Origin: Ruminococcus sp. UBA3665
GTDB lineage: Bacteria > Bacillota > Clostridia > Oscillospirales > Ruminococcaceae
Direction of reading: 5' to 3'
Length of the DNA: 64,000 nt
Assembly (NCBI GenBank): GCA_002373165.1
Contig: DFJS01000026.1
Location: forward strand, 1 to 64,000
The translations under genes and the position numbers were made by a program. Below the pieces are notes generated by a model. That model ran no database searches. It saw only the letters and a list, made by a program, of their open reading frames with translations, and was not told the DNA's origin. The stretch's first letter is position 1. The number at the start of each line of letters is the position of its first letter. This document shows positions 20,531 to 27,877 of the stretch, in pieces.

Positions 20531-20837
20531 TGCAATGCACTCTCCTTAATCTGAATTTTGAAAATCAGCCTGATTCTCTGGAAAAAAGAACCGGCTGTCA
20601 TTGTTTAATCTATGTAATTTTTTGAAAAAATAGACTATAAATTTATTATATCATATTTTCCATAAAAAAGCACTAGGATTTTTGAAAAAAAATAGCGTTT
20701 TTCAAAATTCTGCATTCTGCACAAAAGCCGGGGGCTGTTTTTATGCAAATTGAAAAAATTTAAAATATTGCTGGAATTCCGTAACAGGATATGCTATAAT
20801 AAAATCAGCTGTAAACTCAGGAAAGGAGTATTTTTCG
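20531..20837. other. Divergent intergenic region, kinase-like gene / GH5
   Basis: Holds an extended -10 for the reverse gene (TGA-TATAAT on the reverse strand around 20646-20654), a perfect 10-bp inverted repeat TTTTGAAAAA / TTTTTCAAAA at 20680-20689 and 20698-20707, and the GH5 promoter. The inverted repeat is AT-rich and could be an operator or chance. Nothing else was seen. Confidence 0.5.
20772..20800 (+). promoter_or_regulatory. Promoter of the GH5 gene
   Basis: Extended -10 TGC-TATAAT at 20792-20800 with a weak -35 TGGAAT at 17 nt. Confidence 0.6.
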
Positions 20838-22919
20838 ATGAAAATTCAGAAACTGACAGCCTTGTTATTATCTGTTCTGACTGCCTGCGCCTGCCTTTCC
20901 GGATGTGCCGGAAAAAATCAGACAAGTTCGCCGGATGCTTCCAGTCAGATTGCTGCAACAGTCCAGACATCAGTGCAAGAAGAGACAAAATCAGCTGAGG
21001 ATTCTGCTGCCGAACCTATGGCAGAAACAGAACCTGCTCCGACAGAACATATCAGTCCGCGGGAGGAACTGCATTTCCAGTCCGGCACCCAGAAAGATTA
21101 TACAGACGTTGTCCTGAATCATGAGACAAATAAAATTTATGCCATTCCGTTAAAAGATTTTCTGACTGACGGCGATACTGTCCAGAAATTTATTTTTGAA
21201 TTTGAAGCCGATGAAAATATCGGCACATTTCAGGGCGGATGCGGCATTTCCGTCACGGAAAACTGCAAAGCCGCTACGGATGATTATTGGTACCAGTCAC
21301 AGGATTTTTCTGCTCCTGCCGATGGTCACTATGTCAGGGCAGAATGGGATGTGCCTGCCGAAATTCAGGAATATATCAATCCTACAGGAAAAATTCAAGT
21401 CGGCTACTGGTGGGGCGATACGGAAAATATCAGGCTGAATTATGTCACCTGCTGTTATACCCGTTCTGCTGAACTGCCTGTGGATGAGACAAAAAGCATT
21501 CAGCCCGGCGCAAGTCTGGATTATGCAGCCGATTCTTCTTTTACATTTCCGCTTTCTGAACTGCTCGGAAAAGACGGCATTCCTCAGGCCGTAACAGCGA
21601 CTGTTCATGCAGATTCTGCGCTTGGAAAATGCAATGCCGGATTCAGCATCAAAACAGGTGAAGATGACTGGACAGAAAGCGAAACTTTCTCTGTCTTCAC
21701 AGACAGCAATACCCTGAACCTGACATGGCTGATTCCGGAAAAAGCAAAAGCTTCTGTCTCACAGGATTCTGAAATGAAATTTTCCTATTTCTGGAGCGAA
21801 TGCGAAAAAATCACTCTGGATTCTGTTACGGTAAAATACAGCATTGGTTCCGGCGGTCAGCCCGGCAGTCTTTCCAATGCCGAAGAAATTCAGGTTGCTT
21901 ACAGAAATGACGATGCACAGAAAATTGTGGATGCTATCAAAGTCGGCTGGAATCTGGGCAACTCGCTGGACTGCTATGATGTGACATGGAGTGTGACCGA
22001 TTTTGAAACGGCATGGGGCAATCCTAAAACTACCAAACAGATGATTGATACTGTGAAAGCGGCCGGATTCAACGCCGTCCGGATTCCTGTTTCATGGACA
22101 GATCATCTTGACAGTGAAGGCAATATCGACGGTCTGTGGCTGAAACGCGTACAGCAGGTAGTGGATTACGCCATGGATGATAATCTGTATACAATCCTGA
22201 ATATGCATCATGATGATTATACCTGGCTGACTCCGGTCTATTACAAAGAACAGGAAGTGACGGAAAAATATATCAAAGTCTGGTCACAGATTGCCGATCG
22301 GTTCAAAAATTATGATACTAAATTATTATTTGAAGGCCTCAACGAACCGCGCCTTGTCAACAGTGCCGACGAATGGACAGGCGGTACTGCCGAAGAACGC
22401 GATGTCATCAATCACCTGCTGCAAGTCTTTGTGGATACTGTCCGCAATTCCGGCGGCAATAACGGTATGCGGACACTGGTTATCACCACACATGCGGCAT
22501 CCATCACGGAAAACGCACTGAACGGACTTAAAATTCCGGAAGATGATAATTTAATCCTCTCCATTCATAATTATGCGCCCTGGAAATTTACCAGCTATGA
22601 TTTTAAAGAAAATAATACTTTCACAAAAACCGATCAGGACGAATTAAATTATGAATTCGATACTCTGTACCGGCGGTTTGTTTCCAAGGGCATTCCGGTC
22701 ATCATCGGCGAATTCGGCGCGGAAAATAAAAATAATACGGATGCCCGTGCTGAATATTATGCCTATTATCTTCAGGCCGCAGCCAAACGCGGCATTCCCT
22801 GCTTTATCTGGGATAATAATACTCCCGACGGCGAAGGCAGCTATGGTATGCTGAACCGTGATGACTGTTCCTGGTACTATCCTGAAATTATAGAATCTAT
22901 CCAGAATGCTGTCAGCTAG
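20838..22919 (+). CDS. GH5 family endoglucanase, lipoprotein with two N-terminal modules
   Basis: Extracellular beta-glucanase of 693 residues, probably attacking cellulose, mixed-linkage glucan or xyloglucan. The signal peptide ends in a lipobox (LSGC, Cys at about 23), so it should be lipid-anchored to the outer face of the membrane. After a Thr/Glu-rich linker come two similar beta-rich modules (about 75-215 and 220-340; both with a YWWG/YFWSE ... I.L..VT pattern) that look like carbohydrate-binding domains I cannot name. The GH5 catalytic domain follows (about 350-690) with acid/base Glu in FEGLNEPR (about 505) and nucleophile Glu in IIGEFGAEN (about 624). No dockerin. AAAGGAG precedes the ATG. 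Confidence 0.92.
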   Translation: MKIQKLTALLLSVLTACACLSGCAGKNQTSSPDASSQIAATVQTSVQEETKSAEDSAAEPMAETEPAPTEHISPREELHFQSGTQKDYTDVVLNHETNKIYAIPLKDFLTDGDTVQKFIFEFEADENIGTFQGGCGISVTENCKAATDDYWYQSQDFSAPADGHYVRAEWDVPAEIQEYINPTGKIQVGYWWGDTENIRLNYVTCCYTRSAELPVDETKSIQPGASLDYAADSSFTFPLSELLGKDGIPQAVTATVHADSALGKCNAGFSIKTGEDDWTESETFSVFTDSNTLNLTWLIPEKAKASVSQDSEMKFSYFWSECEKITLDSVTVKYSIGSGGQPGSLSNAEEIQVAYRNDDAQKIVDAIKVGWNLGNSLDCYDVTWSVTDFETAWGNPKTTKQMIDTVKAAGFNAVRIPVSWTDHLDSEGNIDGLWLKRVQQVVDYAMDDNLYTILNMHHDDYTWLTPVYYKEQEVTEKYIKVWSQIADRFKNYDTKLLFEGLNEPRLVNSADEWTGGTAEERDVINHLLQVFVDTVRNSGGNNGMRTLVITTHAASITENALNGLKIPEDDNLILSIHNYAPWKFTSYDFKENNTFTKTDQDELNYEFDTLYRRFVSKGIPVIIGEFGAENKNNTDARAEYYAYYLQAAAKRGIPCFIWDNNTPDGEGSYGMLNRDDCSWYYPEIIESIQNAVS

Positions 22920-22930
22920 TCTGTTTTACT

Positions 22931-22965
22931 GAAAATTCCCGTACTGCAACGGGAATTTTCTTTTT
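22931..22965 (+). terminator. Intrinsic terminator after GH5
   Basis: Eleven-pair stem GAAAATTCCCG/CGGGAATTTTC, 8-nt loop, then T5. It isolates the corA unit. Confidence 0.92.
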
Positions 22966-22983
22966 GCAATCTGAAAAAAACTC

Positions 22984-23012
22984 TTGCTATTGGCACGAAA
23001 ATCTGCTATAAT
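22984..23012 (+). promoter_or_regulatory. Promoter of the corA leader
   Basis: TTGCTA, 17-nt spacer ending in TGC, TATAAT; predicted start about 23019, giving an approximately 145-nt leader. Confidence 0.85.
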
Positions 23013-23050
23013 ATAAGAGTAATTTTTATTTTCCGGAGGTGTAACTGATT

Positions 23051-23125
23051 ATGAGTACAGACCCGTTCGGGCGAGCGGAATATTTCAACAGCACAGGCGG
23101 CGTTTGGATTCTCATACAGAACTAA
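23051..23125 (+). CDS. corA leader peptide (24 codons)
   Basis: Short ORF that begins MSTDPFGRAEYF and ends GGVWILIQN, with a strong GGAGGT Shine-Dalgarno at 23035-23040, 10 nt before its ATG. It is too short for a structural role and lies wholly in the corA 5' leader. Codons 15-17 (ACA GGC GGC, 23093-23101) are perfectly complementary to GCCGCCTGT at 23133-23141, which is also the 5' arm of the terminator. Asp4-Pro5 resembles the acidic/proline start of the E. coli MgtL peptide, which destabilises ribosomes at low Mg2+. Regulatory reading is inference; the ORF and pairing are seen. Confidence 0.78.
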   Translation: MSTDPFGRAEYFNSTGGVWILIQN

Positions 23126-23141
23126 TTTTTCTGCCGCCTGT
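23093..23141 (+). promoter_or_regulatory. Antiterminator pairing of the corA leader
   Basis: ACAGGCGGC (23093-23101) pairs over nine bases with GCCGCCTGT (23133-23141). The second arm overlaps the terminator stem, so the two structures exclude each other. A ribosome on codons 15-20 would mask the first arm. Confidence 0.72.
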
Positions 23142-23162
23142 CAGGAAAGGCGGTATTTTTTT
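23132..23162 (+). terminator. Attenuator terminator directly before corA
   Basis: TGCCGCCT (23132-23139) pairs with AGGCGGTA (23148-23155, one G-T), 8-nt loop, then T7, ending 2 nt before the corA ATG. The corA ribosome site AGGAAAGG (23143-23150) lies in its loop and 3' arm, so the hairpin would also block translation. Confidence 0.82.
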
Positions 23163-23163
23163 C

Positions 23164-24087
23164 ATGATTCAATTTTATCAGACACAGGATAACTCTGTCC
23201 GCACTCTGGAGGCACCCGTGCCCGGATGCTGGATTTCTGTTATCGATCCCACGGCGCAGGAAGTCCAGCAGCTGATTGAAGGCTATGGGCTGGACAGCGG
23301 CTTTGTGCGTTCTTCTCTGGACGAAGAAGAATCTTCCCGTATTGAACGCGAAGACGATCAGACACTGATTATTGTCGATACAGCTATGTCCGAAATTCAG
23401 ACAGAAGAAACAATCCTGTTCTATACGGTACCTCTGGGGATTATTATTACAAAAGATTATGTTTTTACAATTTCGCTGAAACATAATCAGGTATTGCGGG
23501 ATATGACTGACGGCGTAGTCAAGGGCGTGCAGACAAGAATGAAAACCAGGTTTGTCATGCAGCTGCTGCTCCGGATTACAGCAATTTATCTCCAGGACCT
23601 GAAACAGATTGATAAAACTTCTTATATCATGGAACAGAAATTAAGTTCTGCCATGAAAAACAAGGAACTGATTCAGATGCTGGAACTGGAAAAATCTCTG
23701 GTTTATTTTTCCACATCGCTGAAAGCAAACGAAGTCACAATTGAAAAACTCCTGCGCGGCAGAACAATCAAGCTTTATGACGAAGATCAGGATCTTCTGG
23801 AAGACGTTCTGATTGAAGTGCGCCAGGCCATTGAAATGAGCAATATCTATTCCGGCATTATTTCCAGCATGGTAGAAGCATTCGGCTCGGTTATTTCCAA
23901 TAATTTGAATATTGTCATGTGGCGGCTGACCGTTGTGACGATTATTATGTCTATCCCGACGATGATTTTCAGTTTTTACGGTATGAACACGGCACATCTG
24001 CCCGTGCCTGATACATGGTTTGCCACACTGGTTTCTGTCATTGTCACTGTGATTGTAGCTTACGCTATGCTGAAAAAGAAAAAATAA
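23164..24087 (+). CDS. corA: CorA-family magnesium/divalent cation transporter
   Basis: Pentameric channel that takes up Mg2+ (or Co2+/Ni2+), 307 residues. A large cytoplasmic N-terminal domain ends in two C-terminal membrane helices; the selectivity signature YGMN is present (FSFYGMNTAHLP, about residue 270), followed by the last helix and a KKKK tail. The ATG at 23164 is chosen because AGGAAAGG is upstream and CorA proteins start here; upstream in-frame codons belong to the leader. Expression is probably controlled by the leader peptide and attenuator just upstream. Confidence 0.94.
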   Translation: MIQFYQTQDNSVRTLEAPVPGCWISVIDPTAQEVQQLIEGYGLDSGFVRSSLDEEESSRIEREDDQTLIIVDTAMSEIQTEETILFYTVPLGIIITKDYVFTISLKHNQVLRDMTDGVVKGVQTRMKTRFVMQLLLRITAIYLQDLKQIDKTSYIMEQKLSSAMKNKELIQMLELEKSLVYFSTSLKANEVTIEKLLRGRTIKLYDEDQDLLEDVLIEVRQAIEMSNIYSGIISSMVEAFGSVISNNLNIVMWRLTVVTIIMSIPTMIFSFYGMNTAHLPVPDTWFATLVSVIVTVIVAYAMLKKKK

Positions 24088-24111
24088 TATACCTGATGGA
24101 GGGATGAATTC

Positions 24112-25377
24112 ATGAAACAGAAATTAAAATATATTTCTGTACTGTCGGCCGCTGTGACAGCATTCTGTCAGCCGGGAATGCTGATGCAGACAAAAGCAAT
24201 GCATGTACAGAAAATTGTCGTGCTCGGCGACAGTATTTCTTCCGGCAGCGGCCTTGCCGAAAATCAAAAATCCTATGCCGCACTCGTGGAAGAATATACC
24301 AATGCACAGATACAGAATTTCTCCCAGGAACGTTATACAACTGCCAATGTGCTGACCTGTCTTTCTGACCCGCAGATTCAGCAGGCTCTTTCCGAAGCTG
24401 ACCTGATTCTGATTACAGTCGGCGAACATGATATAATGGACCGTTTTATCAAGCTCTCACAGGGATTTATGACACAGTTCGGCTTTGAAAAATTTACGGA
24501 TGTATTTCAGGCTAATCCGGAAGACTACGGCATCCGGTCAGAAGACGAACTTCTGCCTTATGCCGATCTGCTTTCCAATGCGCTCCGCTCCAATCAGGCG
24601 GCTGTACAGGAGAATATTCAGAAAATTCATGAAGAACTGGAACACTACCCCCATGCAAAAATCATCTGGCAGACTGCTTATAATCCGACAGATACTATTG
24701 ATTTTATCGATACGCTTTCTGACAGGCGCAAAGAAAAATATCTTGAAATTATGAATTCTGTCAAATCTGCTATGGACGAAGCACTGAATCATTCTATAGC
24801 ACAGTTTGCAGAGGAAAACGGACACTGCATTGTAATCGACACAGCTGCCGGATTTGCCGGAAATGCCTGGAAATATACAAATCTGTATCAGCTGGATCTT
24901 AATCCCTCAGCCGAAGGTCATGCCTGGATTGCCAATGCTCTGATTCAGAAAGCCGCACTTTCCCGGAACGGGGATGTCAATGAAGACAGCGAAATCAACG
25001 CTTCTGATGCCGCGGCAGTTCTGGGACATGCTGCCAGCATCGGCGCAGGAAAAGGCGGCACATTCAGCGAAGACCAGATCAAAGGCGGCGATGTGGACGG
25101 CGACGGCACGGCCAATGCACAGGATGCTGCCCAGATTCTTTCCTATGCGGCCGCCAAAGGCTCCGGAAAAACATATACATTCCGCAAATATGACGGCGTG
25201 CAGCTTGTCGATCCCGATCCTGATATGCCCGATACTTCTGAACCGGAAGTTGTCGATCCTGATCCTGATATGCCTGATACTTCTGAACCGGAAGTTGTCG
25301 ATCCTGATCCTGATATGCCTGATACTTCCGAACCGGAACTCGTCGACCCTGACCCGACTGCTCCCATCTGGCAGTAA
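24112..25377 (+). CDS. Secreted SGNH/GDSL esterase with dockerin domain
   Basis: Extracellular hydrolase of 421 residues, likely a carbohydrate or lipid esterase docked on a cellulosome-type scaffold. Signal peptide about 1-30; SGNH domain about 35-280 with block I VVLGDSISSG (nucleophile Ser), block III ITVGEHD where the usual GxND Asn is His, and block V SAEGH. The type-I dockerin (about 286-355) has two Ca2+-binding repeats, GDVNEDSEINASD and GDVDGDGTANAQD. It ends with three 15-residue VDPDPDMPDTSEPEV repeats. GGAGGG stands about 8 nt before the ATG. The GH5 upstream lacks a dockerin, so the two enzymes are displayed differently. Confidence 0.9.
   Translation: MKQKLKYISVLSAAVTAFCQPGMLMQTKAMHVQKIVVLGDSISSGSGLAENQKSYAALVEEYTNAQIQNFSQERYTTANVLTCLSDPQIQQALSEADLILITVGEHDIMDRFIKLSQGFMTQFGFEKFTDVFQANPEDYGIRSEDELLPYADLLSNALRSNQAAVQENIQKIHEELEHYPHAKIIWQTAYNPTDTIDFIDTLSDRRKEKYLEIMNSVKSAMDEALNHSIAQFAEENGHCIVIDTAAGFAGNAWKYTNLYQLDLNPSAEGHAWIANALIQKAALSRNGDVNEDSEINASDAAAVLGHAASIGAGKGGTFSEDQIKGGDVDGDGTANAQDAAQILSYAAAKGSGKTYTFRKYDGVQLVDPDPDMPDTSEPEVVDPDPDMPDTSEPEVVDPDPDMPDTSEPELVDPDPTAPIWQ
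25207..25377. repeat. Three 45-bp tandem repeats at the esterase C-terminus
   Basis: In-frame units at 25207, 25252 and 25297, nearly identical, with a partial fourth at 25342. They encode an acidic Pro/Asp tail after the dockerin. Confidence 0.92.
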
Positions 25378-25385
25378 TATCCAAA

Positions 25386-25417
25386 AACAGTCTTTCACAG
25401 AAAAGGCTGTTTTTTTA
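25386..25417 (+). terminator. Intrinsic terminator after the dockerin esterase
   Basis: Ten-pair stem AACAGTCTTT/AAAGGCTGTT with 6-nt loop, then T6-T7. Confidence 0.87.
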
Positions 25418-25566
25418 CATGCATTTTACGCATATTTTGCCCGATTCTTTCATGTTCTGTTTGAATTCCTGTCATGAAATTATCACATTCCGGAGTATAA
25501 TAATAATTGTAAACAAAAAACACATCAGCAAAAAGCTGAAAGATAAATCTGAAAGGAATGAATGTT

Positions 25567-26991
25567 ATGTTTGATAATAAAAGAGATTCTTATGAGGATA
25601 TGAACCACGGCCAGGAGCAGGATTACAATAATTTCTATGATATTCCCGGCAGCAATTATGTAAATTTCAGTTCTGACCCGAACCAGAACGTTTCTAAAAA
25701 TAACGGCGGAAAAAAATTCATGAAAGTTCTTGCCGCAGTTGCCGCACTGGCCATTGTTTCCGTTTCTTCCATCGAAATGTATAAACTGTTTGGCGGCGGA
25801 AATTCTGCCTGGACTTCTTCCGAAAGCGATGCCGGCATCACCCGCGAGGCAAGCAGCCTGACCGACAGCACAGTTTCTTCTTCCAGTACTTCTTCCAACG
25901 GCACTTCTGCCAATGCATCAGTAAATTCCACAGCAAACTGGATTAACATGTGCGCTCCGGAAAATGCTATGAGTATTCCGGATATCGTAGAAAAAGCAGT
26001 GCCTTCTGTAGTAGGCATCAGTGCTACTTTCGAGTATACCGCGCCGGCACAGAGCTACTGGGGTTTCGGCTTCTATAATTACGGCGGAAACAACGGCAGT
26101 TCACAGACACAGCAGATTACAGGTACAGGTACAGGCATTGTCATGACAGAAGACGGCTATATCATCACAAATGCACACTGCGTCTATGATAACGAATCGG
26201 ATTATAAATGCGGCAAAGCTACCAGTGTCAGCGTAGTCATGGGCGATGAAGCCGAAACAGAATATGAAGCCGAAATTGTCGGCTATGACCTCGAAACTGA
26301 CCTTGCTGTTCTGAAAATCGATGCTGCCGGCCTGACACCTGCCGAATTCGGCAACAGTGATGATCTGCGTGTCGGCGAGCTGGTAATTGCCATCGGCAAT
26401 CCGCTGGGCTTTGAACTCCAGAATACTGTCACATGCGGTATTGTTTCGGCACTGAACCGCGAAGTGACAATCAACGAAAAAGATATGACTTTGATTCAGA
26501 CCGATGCCGCCATCAATTCCGGCAACTCCGGCGGCCCTCTGCTGAACGGTTACGGTCAGGTAGTAGGCATTAATTCTGCGAAGATGTCCTCCACTTACGG
26601 CAGTGCCAGTGTAGAAGGCTTAGGCTTTGCCATCCCGATCAGCGATGCAAAAGAAATTATCGAAGATCTGATTAATAACGGCTATGTTACCGGCCGTCCG
26701 CAGTTCGGCATTACCGGCGTTACTGTAACGGAATCTGATGCTTCTCATTATAATATGCCGCAGGGCGTATATGTCTACGGTGTAACAGAAGGCAGTGCCG
26801 CTTACAATGCCGGCATCCGTCAGGGCGATGTCATCACAGCAGTAGAAGGCACAGAAATCAAAGATATGGATTCCCTGAACGAAATCAAAAACCAGTACAA
26901 TGCCGGAGATACTATTACAATCACAATCTTCCGTGCCGGCGAATCGACAGACGTTTCCCTGACATTGCAGGAAGTCCGTCAGGAAGACTGA
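25567..26991 (+). CDS. HtrA/DegP-family serine protease with PDZ domain (second copy)
   Basis: Membrane-anchored protease/chaperone outside the cytoplasmic membrane, 474 residues. An Asn/Asp-rich N-terminal tail, one membrane helix (about 51-70), a Ser/Thr linker, a trypsin-like domain with H204 (TNAHCV), D245 (ETDLAVLK) and S321 (NSGNSGGPL), then a well-formed C-terminal PDZ (about 372-465). The ATG at 25567 is chosen over one at 25558 because AAAGGA ends 9 nt before it but touches the other. Stand-alone, with TATAAT at 25496-25501 and no good -35. The PDZ is better conserved than in the copy at 3497-4921. Confidence 0.93.
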   Translation: MFDNKRDSYEDMNHGQEQDYNNFYDIPGSNYVNFSSDPNQNVSKNNGGKKFMKVLAAVAALAIVSVSSIEMYKLFGGGNSAWTSSESDAGITREASSLTDSTVSSSSTSSNGTSANASVNSTANWINMCAPENAMSIPDIVEKAVPSVVGISATFEYTAPAQSYWGFGFYNYGGNNGSSQTQQITGTGTGIVMTEDGYIITNAHCVYDNESDYKCGKATSVSVVMGDEAETEYEAEIVGYDLETDLAVLKIDAAGLTPAEFGNSDDLRVGELVIAIGNPLGFELQNTVTCGIVSALNREVTINEKDMTLIQTDAAINSGNSGGPLLNGYGQVVGINSAKMSSTYGSASVEGLGFAIPISDAKEIIEDLINNGYVTGRPQFGITGVTVTESDASHYNMPQGVYVYGVTEGSAAYNAGIRQGDVITAVEGTEIKDMDSLNEIKNQYNAGDTITITIFRAGESTDVSLTLQEVRQED

Positions 26992-27039
26992 TCACAGCAG
27001 TTCCCTTAAAAATTCTAATATATTCTCCTTACAAAGCAG

Positions 27040-27075
27040 AAGGCAGACAAGCAACTTTGTCTGCCTTTTGTTTTT
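27040..27075 (+). terminator. Terminator after second htrA
   Basis: Eleven-pair stem AAGGCAGACAA/TTGTCTGCCTT then TTGTTTTT. It overlaps the stop codon of the convergent amidohydrolase gene. Confidence 0.87.
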
Positions 27076-27877
27076 ATGCCAATTGTAATAATTTTTCCGC
27101 ATTTCCGGCGAAAACAGCGTGTTCCTGTTCCGGGGTCAGCCCCAGACGGCGGATTTTCTCAATCGTAAGCCGGGTATTATCCCACGGACAGTCGCTTGCC
27201 AGCAGAATTTTATCAAACCCCTGTTTTTCCATAATCCGGAACAGAAGTTCATCATCCTGCATGTGACTGGCAATCACAGCTGTATCAAAATAGAGATTCT
27301 CAAACTTTCCGGCCAGCAGAGTTTCCACTTCATTCCAGAGCTGATTTCCGCCCAGATGCGCCAGAACAAAAGTCGTATCCGGAGCGGCTTCCAGTGCCTT
27401 GACGGCGGCCTTCGGCGAACAGTGAACACAATCCGGACTAATCGGATCGACTCCGGCATGAAGCAGTATCGGAAGTCCCAGTTCTCCGCATTTGCGATAA
27501 ATCGGAAACATGCGCGGTTCATCCGCAAAGAAATGCTGATAATCCGGGTGCAGCTTGATGCCATAAAGCCCCAGTTCTTTAATGCGTTCCAGTTCCTGAA
27601 AAACATCTTCTCCGTCAGGATGCACGCTCCCGAACGGAAAAACATGATCTGACCTGCACGATGCCGCCCAGTTATTGCAGACAAGATGCTGTGTCGGTTT
27701 GGTGGCAATGGATAAGAGCACAAATCCATCCACACCCCATTCCTGCATTTTTGCCTCGGCAGCAGCCAGAGTTCCGTTTGTCACAGGAGCTTCCTGTGCA
27801 GTTTCGGCCAGAGCCTTCACAGTTCGTTCGGCGATTTTATCGGCAAAAGCATGAACATGAAAATCAATATAATTCAA
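27074..27877 (-). CDS. Metal-dependent amidohydrolase family protein
   Basis: TIM-barrel hydrolase or decarboxylase of the amidohydrolase-2 type, 267 residues. Metal ligands are visible as DFHVHAF (H7, H9), the KLHPDYQ segment near residue 120, LLHAG, VLAHLGG and the late Asp in LLASDCPWD. Substrate unknown. The start is the TTG at 27877, which overlaps the symporter stop as TTGA and has AGGAGG 7 nt upstream. Cotranscribed with the Na+/solute symporter, so it may act on the imported compound. Confidence 0.87.
   Translation of the reverse strand: MNYIDFHVHAFADKIAERTVKALAETAQEAPVTNGTLAAAEAKMQEWGVDGFVLLSIATKPTQHLVCNNWAASCRSDHVFPFGSVHPDGEDVFQELERIKELGLYGIKLHPDYQHFFADEPRMFPIYRKCGELGLPILLHAGVDPISPDCVHCSPKAAVKALEAAPDTTFVLAHLGGNQLWNEVETLLAGKFENLYFDTAVIASHMQDDELLFRIMEKQGFDKILLASDCPWDNTRLTIEKIRRLGLTPEQEHAVFAGNAEKLLQLA

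Noticed and set aside
23104..23163. N-terminal extension of CorA
   Set aside because: These codons overlap the leader ORF and terminator; CorA starts at 23164 behind its ribosome site.
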